This document shows, one piece after another, positions 36,757-43,812 of a stretch of DNA of 64,000 nt (position 1 is the first letter of the stretch; the number at the start of each line of letters is the position of its first letter). The notes under the pieces were generated by a model, which was not told the origin of the DNA, made no database searches, and was given only the letters and a program-made list of their open reading frames with translations. Made by a program: the position numbers and the translations under genes. The DNA comes from Trinickia mobilis. GTDB lineage: Bacteria; Pseudomonadota; Gammaproteobacteria; Burkholderiales; Burkholderiaceae. The stretch covers positions 163,142-227,141 of the forward strand of contig NZ_JAFLRF010000003.1 in NCBI RefSeq assembly GCF_017315705.1, read 5' to 3'.

Positions 36757-36927
36757 CGATTTTGATTTGAGGTCTCAGCAGACGCACGCGCGGCGTGTCC
36801 CCGAGCTGCTTTTCAAGGCCTTCCTCGCCATCGGCGAATTTCGAATCCCGTCTCTCAGGTTCTAGCACGGCCCTCGGAATGGCTAGAACTTTTTGATGGC
36901 GCCACGGTTTCGTGGCGCCATTTTTTT
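36757..36927 (+). ncRNA. Candidate small RNA (~170 nt)
   Basis: The predicted transcript starts after the TTGACT-N17-AAAAAT promoter and ends in two consecutive hairpins: GTTCTAGC (36859-36866) pairing with GCTAGAAC (36882-36889) followed by TTTTT, and an 11-bp stem at 36896-36921 followed by T residues. I see no coding frame in it. The family is not recognised. The call rests only on promoter plus terminators. Confidence 0.33.
36896..36927 (+). terminator. Strong rho-independent terminator
   Basis: Perfect 11-bp stem ATGGCGCCACG (36896-36906) and CGTGGCGCCAT (36911-36921) with a GTTT loop and a run of seven T residues at 36921-36927. It is the clearest intrinsic terminator in the window and follows a weaker one at 36859-36894. 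Confidence 0.8.
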
Positions 36928-36948
36928 CGCGCTGGCGCGGTACAACAA

Positions 36949-37140
36949 AGTCTCGAACTGTCCGACGGCCGGGAAGTTCGTTTGCCGTTGCGTTTGTTTC
37001 CTGTGCTCGAAGCGGCCACTGCCGCCGAACGCGAACACTTCGCGATATCTATCGACCAACAACAGTTGCTCTGGCCTGAGCTTAGCGAGGAGATGAGCGT
37101 CGCAGCCCTGATGCGCACGGTACCGGCGTCCCGGCACTAG
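36949..37140 (+). pseudogene. DUF2442-like C-terminal remnant
   Basis: The frame reads SLELSDGREVRLPLRLFPVLE, then AATAAEREHFAIS, LLWPELSEEMSVAALMR and a TAG stop. This matches the C-terminal shape of small DUF2442 proteins (strand with DGR, PxLxxATxxER, then HWPxLDEDxSVEGLL). No start codon, ribosome site or N-terminal strand is present; the frame runs back into the terminator hairpin. I read it as a 5'-truncated remnant. DUF2442 proteins often sit next to DUF4160 proteins in toxin-antitoxin-like pairs, but no partner is seen here. Confidence 0.45.
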
Positions 37141-37415
37141 CCGCATGTTGCCGCCGGGGGGGCGTCGTATCCGGTAATAAAGACTCGGGAAGTTCGTGAT
37201 TCGGTCAGTTTTGCTTATCATTTAGCGCAAGCGAAATGTCTCGCTTATCTGCGGTGATACGCGAAGAAGACGAAGTATGACAGCGATATGTGGTGTCACA
37301 TGGCGTAAACTCCCATGTTTTGCAGCCGTCTTTCCGTGTTAAAAAACATCCTCTCGCATTCGTCGCCGTTTCGGCGACGTGTAGTCAATGGAACGATTGT
37401 TTTAAAACGCAGAAC

Positions 37416-37619
37416 ATGGCAACAGGTAAAGTAAAGTGGTTTAACGATGCAAAGGGTTTTGGGTTCATTACGCCGGACGACGGCGGCGAGGACCTCTTTG
37501 CGCACTTCTCCGAAATTCAGGCAAACGGCTTCAAGTCCTTGCAGGAAAACCAACGGGTGACCTTCGACGTCAAGCAGGGACCGAAGGGTAAGCAAGCAGC
37601 CAATATCCAGCCGCAGTAA
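37416..37619 (+). CDS. cspA: Cold shock protein (CspA family)
   Basis: A 67-residue single cold-shock domain, [20 protein letters not shown], with both RNP motifs (KGFGFI and DLFAHFS). It binds single-stranded RNA/DNA as an RNA chaperone. The start at 37416 is fixed by family length. A fairly long upstream region without coding content (about 200 bp) fits the long structured leader of csp genes. A hairpin follows about 30 bp downstream. Confidence 0.95.
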   Translation: MATGKVKWFNDAKGFGFITPDDGGEDLFAHFSEIQANGFKSLQENQRVTFDVKQGPKGKQAANIQPQ

Positions 37620-37919
37620 TCCATCGCCAGTCATCGCTCTTGTTCAAAGACAAATGGCTTTTCACGAGCCATTTGATAGGCTCGCCGTCGGGTCGAGGCC
37701 TATTCGTGCGTAATCACATTACGCCTAGCGGAGCTGCGAACCGCCCGCCATCGTGCATGACTTGGCGACTGGCTACGTTTTAGCGATAGCGACGTGTGCT
37801 CCGTTGCTGTAAATCCGCATGTCGGGACTTGAAATTGCCAAAATGGCTGGCTAGCGTTAGCAGGTGCGCCCGTAAGACGGCGGCAACTACAAAAGCATTT
37901 CTGAGAGATATCAAACACC
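37620..37919. other. Intergenic region between csp and XRE genes
   Basis: It holds the hairpin CAAATGGCT/AGCCATTTG (listed separately) and a 6-bp inverted repeat GCGTAA-N5-TTACGC at 37708-37724, which could be an operator for the following XRE regulator. No promoter is clear. Confidence 0.35.
37651..37675 (+). terminator. Probable csp terminator hairpin
   Basis: CAAATGGCT (37651-37659) pairs perfectly with AGCCATTTG (37667-37675) around a 7-base loop. There is no U-tract after it, so it may be a stabilising 3' stem rather than an intrinsic terminator. Confidence 0.45.
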
Positions 37920-38216
37920 ATGAATCGACGCGCTCAAACCATCGAGCACCTCGAGCGTAGCGGCAAGGACAGTGGCCTGAGGCGCGCGCTTGCTGCTCGG
38001 CTTGACACTGCCTTGAAACGGGCCGGTGTCAGCTCGGCTCGGGCCGCCAAATGGCTCAATGTGAGCGAGAGCGATGTGCAATTTTGGCGCCAGGGAATCA
38101 CGGTTCCGCCGCTCAATGTTTTCACGCGGATTGCTGCTTTTCTCAATCTTGACGTCTACTGGCTTTGCACGGGTCAGACACCGGGCGCGCCGGCTGCCTT
38201 CGACGGAGCTGCATGA
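37920..38216 (+). CDS. XRE-like helix-turn-helix protein
   Basis: A 98-residue protein. Residues ~20-75 form a Cro/CI-type helix-turn-helix (RLDTALKRAGVSSARAAKWL, VSESDVQFWRQGITVPPLNV) followed by a helix with the pattern IAAFLNLDVYWLCTG seen in XRE regulators. It may be a small DNA-binding regulator; it has no fused effector domain. It lies in the less GC-rich accessory stretch, upstream of a phaB-like gene. Confidence 0.7.
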   Translation: MNRRAQTIEHLERSGKDSGLRRALAARLDTALKRAGVSSARAAKWLNVSESDVQFWRQGITVPPLNVFTRIAAFLNLDVYWLCTGQTPGAPAAFDGAA

Positions 38217-38380
38217 ACGGGCCGAGTTCGGTGACTTCTAGTCCTATGCTGGAATACGCCGGCTGGTCGACGCGACACGCTTGAACTGACGGCCCTTGTA
38301 GTAGTCTGACGGACGAGCATGAAGCTGTACCACGAACCAAAGGTTGAAAGGTAGTACTGCTACGGAATGGTGCGAATAAC

Positions 38381-38390
38381 GTGACGTCAC
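38381..38390. promoter_or_regulatory. Perfect 10-bp palindrome upstream of the reductase gene
   Basis: GTGACGTCAC lies 54 bases before the phaB-like start. A short perfect palindrome in this place could be an operator, but ten bases alone are weak evidence. Confidence 0.2.
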
Positions 38391-38444
38391 CATGGAAATG
38401 GCACGAAAATCTTGGACGCAAACCCTAACCGAGGAGTAAGAGAC

Positions 38445-39185
38445 ATGACGAAGCGGATTGCATACGTGACCGGAGGGATGGGCGGAATCGGAACAGCGAT
38501 ATGTCAGCGTCTGCACCAGGATGGACTCACGGTGGTGGCGGCCTGCGGAGCCAATTCCCCGCGACGGGAACGCTGGCTGGCTGAGCAAGCCGAACTGGGT
38601 TTCTCCTTTATCGCATCGGAAGGCAACGTCGCGGACTGGGACTCGACTGAGGCGGCCGTCGCGAAGGTGAAGAAGGAAGTCGGTGACATCGACGTGCTCG
38701 TGAACAATGCAGGCATCACGCGAGACGGCGTGTTTCGCAAGATGTCACGGGAGAATTGGAACGACGTCATTGCCACGAACCTCACCAGCCTGTTCAACGT
38801 GACCAAACAGGTCATCGAGGGGATGGTCAGCAGGGAGTGGGGCCGAATTATCAACATCTCGTCCGTGAACGGACAAAAAGGGCAATTTGGCCAGACCAAC
38901 TACTCGACAGCGAAGGCGGGTATTCACGGCTTTACGATGTCGCTTGCCCAGGAGGTCGCGACTAAGGGCATCACCGTGAATACGGTTTCCCCCGGATATA
39001 TCGGGACCGATATGGTTCGCGCAGTGCGTCCGGAAATATTGGATGCCATCGTGCAGAGCATTCCGGTTCGCCGTCTCGGAGAGGCCTCTGAGATAGCGTC
39101 GATTGTCTCTTGGCTGGCTACCGACGATGCGGCTTTCGCGACGGGAGCTGACTTCTCTTTGAATGGCGGCCTGTACATGTGTTAG
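38445..39185 (+). CDS. Acetoacetyl-CoA reductase-like short-chain dehydrogenase (PhaB type)
   Basis: A 246-residue SDR: cofactor motif VTGGMGGIGTAI, NNAGITRDGVFRKM, catalytic YSTAK, and the C-terminal LNGGLYMC, which closely match PhaB, the NADPH-dependent reductase that makes (R)-3-hydroxybutyryl-CoA for polyhydroxybutyrate. GAGGAG lies eight bases before the ATG. It is away from any phaA or phaC gene, so it is either an extra PhaB copy or a related beta-ketoacyl reductase. Confidence 0.87.
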   Translation: MTKRIAYVTGGMGGIGTAICQRLHQDGLTVVAACGANSPRRERWLAEQAELGFSFIASEGNVADWDSTEAAVAKVKKEVGDIDVLVNNAGITRDGVFRKMSRENWNDVIATNLTSLFNVTKQVIEGMVSREWGRIINISSVNGQKGQFGQTNYSTAKAGIHGFTMSLAQEVATKGITVNTVSPGYIGTDMVRAVRPEILDAIVQSIPVRRLGEASEIASIVSWLATDDAAFATGADFSLNGGLYMC

Positions 39186-39475
39186 CCATCGCCGGCGCCT
39201 GAACAGCGGCGCCGAGACGGTGAACTGGCTTTGGCCGAAAACCCTGCCGGCCCGCGAATCTTCCCGCGAGGACGCGAGCATACGGTTCGCGAAAGAATCG
39301 AACGTCATGAAATGCTGCGCGAGCGTCGGGGCGCCGGCCGCGACTGTCTCGCGCGCGAGCTCGTTTCGGTTGACCATCAGACAAATGGCGCGCGACGCCT
39401 TGCATCGCTTTTCGTTGAGGTTTTTATCGGGTCTCCAGTACGATGTGGGGAGCGCACCAATCAATTTGACGAGTC

Positions 39476-39754
39476 GTGACCGTGGAAGCCATTGAACCCG
39501 CGCCGAGCGTAGCAGCCGACAGCCGATACGTGATTTTTATACTCTCGATTCAAGGACGTGAAGTCGAGTGTTCCATCTCACGTGAGGCGCTTGAACAGCA
39601 CTTCTGGGTGCAACCGGGAGCCAGCGATACACGCATTCTCACGGCGTTCGCAGATGGCCGCAAACGCATCATGGCCGTCGCGGAGAGGAAGATACTTGCG
39701 CACTCCGGCGAACGGATTGTGTTGACCGCCGCTGATTTCGAGGTGCGGATGTAG
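39476..39754 (+). CDS. DUF1488 family protein
   Basis: A 92-residue protein (GTG start) with the DUF1488 pattern: YVIFILSIQGREVECSISREALEQHF, then an RI...F...R..I..VAERKIL segment and a C-terminal ERIVLTAADFEVRM. The family is small, cytoplasmic and of unknown role. No ribosome site is obvious, and GTG at 39482 is an alternative start. It sits alone in the accessory stretch. Confidence 0.65.
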   Translation: MTVEAIEPAPSVAADSRYVIFILSIQGREVECSISREALEQHFWVQPGASDTRILTAFADGRKRIMAVAERKILAHSGERIVLTAADFEVRM

Positions 39755-39952
39755 CGCGCCGCAGCGGTCGGGCTGCGCGCGTGCAGAAAGCGAAGTGACG
39801 ACGGTGATGTCCAAATCTGAAAGCCATTTCCACGGTTAAGCAACCGACGTTTGAGACGTCCACACTCGCAGTGTTTAGGGACGCGATTAGGCGTAGACTT
39901 CCAAGCTCTTGCTGACAATGAGTATGGCTACAATCGCGGGACGAAACACATC

Positions 39953-40297
39953 ATGACGAAGCCTGAATTTAGCGATGCGGCCAGCGCGCGCCCGGACCTA
40001 CTGTGTTTCCTGGTTGCAACCGCGGCGGCTTCGTACGCGCTGACGCAAGAATGGCGCGTCGACCACGTCGTCGAGGGCTGCCGTCAGTGGCTGGCAAAAA
40101 ACAGCGTGACCATGTGTTGGCTCGACCGAGTTCGAATCGGCCAGCTCGCCCTGAAGATTGCGAATCGCGACCTTCTGGACGCAGGTGTTGCAGTCCGGTT
40201 GTCAAGCGTCAATGCGCTCTTCACGAACGAGTGGGAATTGAACGAGGCGTCGACAATGGTCCAACGGATGATGGCGTTATGCCAAGAAGCCCTCTGA
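39953..40297 (+). CDS. Hypothetical protein
   Basis: A 114-residue protein I do not recognise (MTKPEFSDAASARPDLLCFL; ends STMVQRMMALCQEAL). It is helical in appearance, with an apolar stretch LLCFLVATAAASYALTQ near the N terminus that is too broken for a clear membrane segment. ATG 39953 is chosen as the first start after the low-complexity leader; the frame is open further upstream. The neighbours are also small orphan genes. Confidence 0.5.
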   Translation: MTKPEFSDAASARPDLLCFLVATAAASYALTQEWRVDHVVEGCRQWLAKNSVTMCWLDRVRIGQLALKIANRDLLDAGVAVRLSSVNALFTNEWELNEASTMVQRMMALCQEAL

Positions 40298-40322
40298 ACA
40301 CTCGTCGGTCATCAGAGGTGAG

Positions 40323-40574
40323 CTACGCGACCCGGCGTTCCGCGGTCAACTTCCGACTGTCGGCGGCAGGGGGAAACACCCACCAGGTGCCGTCATGGTG
40401 CCGAAAGAAGAACAGTACGCGCATGCCGCCGTGTGATGATGTCTCGACGCAGACATAACGTGTTCCGCCCCAACGCGTCCGGCCGAATTCGGTCACGTGA
40501 ACGGGTGCTGCGGGAGCGGGTGCGAGCCATTTTTCGACCTGACAGCGAAGCGACCTGTCACACGTAGTCTTCAT
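40323..40574 (-). CDS. Small conserved hypothetical protein
   Basis: An 83-residue protein (MKTTCDRSLRCQVEKWLAPA) with a compact beta-rich C-terminal half: HVTEFGRTRWGGTRYVCVET and RVLFFFRHHDGTWWVFPPAA. Similar small proteins occur in Burkholderia, with no known role. GGAG lies six bases before ATG 40574, which supports this start over the long upstream extension of the frame. Confidence 0.65.
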   Translation of the reverse strand: MKTTCDRSLRCQVEKWLAPAPAAPVHVTEFGRTRWGGTRYVCVETSSHGGMRVLFFFRHHDGTWWVFPPAADSRKLTAERRVA

Positions 40575-41177
40575 GTTCCGCTCCAGCAAATCCAGGAACG
40601 ACACCCATAGGGCAAGATGCGGCGGGCCATGAGTGGGCTCGACAGCGTCGTTCGATAGAGGCAAGTGTAGCGTCAGGGGAAGTGATGTGATTCGGCGAAT
40701 CGAAGCCGACTTGCGGTGTTGTTCAACGAATTGCATTCGGCCCGCCGCTCGCACCGTGTCATTTCGCAATATTGGAAAGCGGCCCCCCCCATTCGGACTG
40801 CAGGTCCGCGCGCCGCGATGCATCTTCGAGGGCAGCGCCAAGCTCGCGGCAGTCATACATCGGAACGTGGTCGCTTGTTTCAGTGGCGAGCCGCAGACTG
40901 CGGTTATCTGGCCGGGCCTGAAGTGCAGAGACGAATTCCCGGAGCGAACAGTCCTGCTCCCGGTACCAATGGCGTACCCGAGCGTCGCGACGCGATTCAA
41001 GCGTTCTGGTGTCTCCGTCTGTTGTGTGTCATGGCGTGAAGAGCGCATGGCGAAGTTTCAGGTGCCGCGCTTCATTGTCCGCTGCGGTTGTTAGAACGAC
41101 GTGCTGACCGAATATCCGGAGGCATTCGACCGGTCGTGGCTGACGCAGGAGCGGTAGCGCGCGCGGAACTGCGCACG
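40575..41177. other. Degenerate intergenic stretch
   Basis: Six hundred bases without an intact gene. They contain the protein-like but start-less frame listed next and a run of eight C residues at 40783-40790. No insertion-sequence ends, integrase or terminator are visible. Confidence 0.4.
40759..41028 (-). pseudogene. Protein-like frame without a start codon, probable decayed gene
   Basis: On the minus strand 89 codons are open and read like real protein (RVRHWYREQDCSLREFVSAL, QARPDNRSLRLATETSDH, VPMYDCRELGAALEDASRR), ending GPLSNIAK and TGA. There is no ATG, GTG or TTG between the upstream in-frame stop (41029-41031) and the conserved-looking part. An ATG at 41048 lies in a different frame, so a frameshift near 41000-41030 or a lost start is likely. 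The family is not recognised. Confidence 0.35.
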
Positions 41178-42053
41178 TCACGGACTCGGCTTGACTTTCG
41201 CCATGTCGTCCGCGCGTAGCATGCCCGGCAACGCCTCGACGAAGAAATCGGCCTGCAACGCCGCGCCCGGCTGGACGTCGTATTGAGAGAAGTCACGGAC
41301 CCCCGCCGCCAACAGCACTTCGTCGTCTAGAAAGAAATTTCCCGAACACGCTTTGGATGGGCGCGTCAAGATATAGTGAGCCGCGTCGGCGACTATCTCT
41401 GGCTTGCGACACGCGGCAATCATGGCCGCGCCGCCAATTTCGTTTTTCACGGCAGCCGTGGCGATCGCGGTTCTTGGCCACAGCGAATTCACAGCGACGC
41501 CACGGTCCTTGAATTCGCCAGCCAGCGCCAATGTGAACAGGCTCATCGTATATTTAGCGATGGTGTATGCGGGAAAATCCTTGAACCACTTCGGGTCCGT
41601 GACCAGCGGTGGCGACAGCGTAAGGATGTGTGGATTCGGCGAATTGAGAAGGTGAGGCAGGCAGGCCTGTGCGCAGACAAACGTGCCTCTGCCGTTGACC
41701 CCGTGCATCAGGTCGTATCGCTTGACGGGCGTATCCAGCGTTCCGGTCAATCGAATGGCGCTGGCATTGTTCACGAGTATGTCGAGACCGCCGAACACCT
41801 CTACGGTTTTGGCCACGGCATCCTTTACGCGTTCCTCGTCGCGAATGTCGACCACAAGCGGAAGTGCCTTGCCGCCAGCCGCTTCCACGGCAGCGGCCGC
41901 CGTATGGATCGTACCTTCAAGCCGCGGGTCCGGGTCGGCCGTCTTCGCTGCAATCACGACGTTCGCGCCGTCGCGTGCCGCTCTTAAAGCAATGGCAAGT
42001 CCGATACCGCGACTGCCGCCAGACATGAATATCGTCTTGCCGGTTAGGCTCAT
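41178..42053 (-). CDS. Short-chain dehydrogenase (HSDL2-like)
   Basis: A 291-residue SDR. Cofactor motif MSGGSRGIGLAIALRAARDG, NNASAIRLTGTLDTPVKRYD, and catalytic YTIAK in FPAYTIAKYTMSLF. The motif PRTAIATAAV and the FFLDDEVLLAAGVRDFSQYD tail match the HSDL2-type SDRs linked to fatty acyl or hydroxysteroid oxidation. The substrate is unknown. It stands alone on the minus strand. Confidence 0.85.
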   Translation of the reverse strand: MSLTGKTIFMSGGSRGIGLAIALRAARDGANVVIAAKTADPDPRLEGTIHTAAAAVEAAGGKALPLVVDIRDEERVKDAVAKTVEVFGGLDILVNNASAIRLTGTLDTPVKRYDLMHGVNGRGTFVCAQACLPHLLNSPNPHILTLSPPLVTDPKWFKDFPAYTIAKYTMSLFTLALAGEFKDRGVAVNSLWPRTAIATAAVKNEIGGAAMIAACRKPEIVADAAHYILTRPSKACSGNFFLDDEVLLAAGVRDFSQYDVQPGAALQADFFVEALPGMLRADDMAKVKPSP

Positions 42054-42396
42054 GGTCGTCTCCTAGTAACGCGCATCAGCATACGCTTTTGCGGCAAACG
42101 AGGCGGGTCGGGTCGATCTGCTGATATCCGGAATCTCTCGAAGAGAAAAGTCGGCGCTATCGACGTTTATCGATTGGGCCGTTGTTTTTAAGCGTTCGCC
42201 TTCAGCCGAACCTTAGACATCGCACATTTTAAACGTCGTGAACAATGAAAATGCTGTGGTGTACCCCTGCGTCGACAGGCATTCTATTTAGTATGGTCGT
42301 CATTGTGATGAGCCGGCTTTCACACTGAAGATTTACGCGCGTGGCGCAGTGCATATGGCATAGTGCGGATATTCATCAACCACACAGGGAGTCCAT
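42054..42396. other. Intergenic region upstream of the H-NS-like gene
   Basis: This 343-bp gap is comparatively AT-rich and lies between divergent genes, so it should hold both promoters. I see no convincing -35/-10 pair, terminator or coding frame. AGGGAG lies a few bases before the H-NS-like ATG. Confidence 0.35.
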
Positions 42397-43302
42397 ATGG
42401 CAACACTAGAACAGATTCAGGCAAAGTTGAAACAACTGCAAGCCCAAGCCGATGCTCTGATTTCAAAGAAGGCTAAGGCGGCGGTCGACCAAATCCGAGC
42501 GCTGATGCTTAAACATGGTTTGACCACGGAAGATATAGAAGCCAAAGCGAAGGCAAAGCGGGCGGCGAAGGGCATGTCCGCCGGCGTCGCTGCTGGAAAG
42601 ACGAAAGCGGCCTCTGACGGCACGGGTAAGGTCGCGCCGAAGTACCTGCATCCGAAGACCGGAGCAACGTGGACTGGCCGCGGCCGCGCACCCGCCTGGA
42701 TTGCCGGCGCCAAAGACCGTAGCAGGTTCCTGATTGCAGGCGGCTCTGGAGCAACTGTGGCGGTGACCGCAGGTACGGTGAACAAGGCAAAGACTGCGGT
42801 CAAGAAGACATCGGCGGCAGCCGGCGCGGCGGCTCACAAGGGCCAGCGCAAAGGACCGCAGCCGGCGAAATATATCGACCCGAAGACGGGCGCGACATGG
42901 AGCGGACGTGGTCGCGCACCAGCGTGGCTCGCTGCAGCAAAGGACAGGACCAGGTTCTTGATTGATGCGGCCGACGCGGCCGACGCAGGTGTTGCGAGCA
43001 AGACGAAGCAAGCGGCCAAAAAGGCCACTCCAATTGCGAAGAGGGCCTCCGCCAAAACGGTGAAGGCGACCACGGCTCCGGCGGTGAAGAAAGCTGTCGC
43101 CAAGAAGGCGGTCAGTGCGAAGGCTGCCGCGCCCAAAAGCGCGGCAGCCAAGAAAGCCGCCGGCAAGAGAGCCGTACCGACTCTAAAGAAGGCTGCGGCC
43201 AAGAAGGCACCGGCGACGAAGGCTGTTGTTGCCAATGACGTGGTCGCGAGAACGGATGTAGTCGCAGCGCCGGAAGGTCTGGCGGCTCCAGCGACCGCAT
43301 AA
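42397..43302 (+). CDS. H-NS family protein with two C-terminal DNA-binding motifs and a histone H1-like tail
   Basis: A 301-residue nucleoid-type protein; ordinary Burkholderia H-NS-like proteins are about 90-130 residues. Residues 1-60 are the oligomerisation helix region (MATLEQIQAKLKQLQAQADA). Residues ~82-113 carry the H-NS DNA-binding motif (KYLHPKTGATWTGRGRAPAW), and residues ~158-189 carry a second, very similar copy (KYIDPKTGATWSGRGRAPAW). From about 200 to 285 the chain is Lys/Ala-rich (KKAVAKKAVSAKAAAPKSAA), like bacterial histone H1 tails. It probably binds AT-rich DNA through the minor groove. It lies inside the less GC-rich region that such proteins usually silence. Confidence 0.85.
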   Translation: MATLEQIQAKLKQLQAQADALISKKAKAAVDQIRALMLKHGLTTEDIEAKAKAKRAAKGMSAGVAAGKTKAASDGTGKVAPKYLHPKTGATWTGRGRAPAWIAGAKDRSRFLIAGGSGATVAVTAGTVNKAKTAVKKTSAAAGAAAHKGQRKGPQPAKYIDPKTGATWSGRGRAPAWLAAAKDRTRFLIDAADAADAGVASKTKQAAKKATPIAKRASAKTVKATTAPAVKKAVAKKAVSAKAAAPKSAAAKKAAGKRAVPTLKKAAAKKAPATKAVVANDVVARTDVVAAPEGLAAPATA

Positions 43303-43320
43303 AGGAACCAAGAGAAGTTG

Positions 43321-43800
43321 ATGAGCAGTTCCATCGGTTCTAGTCAGCAGGACACAGTTGTTCTGCTGGACTCTGTTCCCAGTCCGACCGGTGACGTTCC
43401 CGAGCCGTTTGTGGTCGCGAATGAGAGACGGGTGGTCGTCGCGTATCGAATCGCCGAGGCTGACTTCGAGCGTTTCGGCCCCTTTGATGAGGGTGACGAC
43501 CCGTTCTGTGTCGTGGTGTTTTCGGAGGCAGATTTTCATCAGTTCGGCCCGCCCAACGCTGAGGACCTCTACGGTCACCCCTTGGCCTCGCGAGGGTTGC
43601 GCGGATATTGCGCTCATGAAATTGTGAACTCCTCGCTGGTCGCAGATTCCTGGGGCCGCGCTTCTTCGAATGATAGGCGGCACTTCGTGCTGACGTTTCA
43701 GTACAGCACGTTCGAATGCGTGGCAGCAGACTGCACGGTTGCGGGCATATACGGGACTGGCGATATCGCGAGCAGGGAGGCTTATTCGCTGTGTGGGTAA
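43321..43800 (+). CDS. Hypothetical protein
   Basis: A 159-residue acidic protein (MSSSIGSSQQDTVVLLDSVP) that I do not recognise. It contains a repeated-looking element EADFERFGPFDEGDDPF and EADFHQFGPPNAEDLYG, and a C-terminal strand-rich part (HFVLTFQYSTFECVAADCTV). AGAGAAG lies just before ATG 43321. It sits 18 bases after the H-NS-like gene and 12 bases before the DUF2339 gene, so the three may be co-transcribed. Confidence 0.6.
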   Translation: MSSSIGSSQQDTVVLLDSVPSPTGDVPEPFVVANERRVVVAYRIAEADFERFGPFDEGDDPFCVVVFSEADFHQFGPPNAEDLYGHPLASRGLRGYCAHEIVNSSLVADSWGRASSNDRRHFVLTFQYSTFECVAADCTVAGIYGTGDIASREAYSLCG

Positions 43801-43812
43801 GGGGTCTTTGGC

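Noticed and set aside
36830..36870. TCGAATCCCGTCTCTC-like sequence resembling the 3' end of a tRNA
   Set aside because: No acceptor, D or anticodon arms fit upstream and the T-arm stem does not pair. It lies in the candidate sRNA. An attachment-site remnant cannot be shown.
40633..41094. Plus-strand open frame of 153 codons
   Set aside because: Cys/Arg/Ser-rich with no ribosome site or conserved look; it is antisense to the more protein-like start-less frame.
41112..41160. Short frame VLTEYPEAFDRSWLTQER near 41.1 kb
   Set aside because: Eighteen codons with no ribosome site; too short and unsupported to call.
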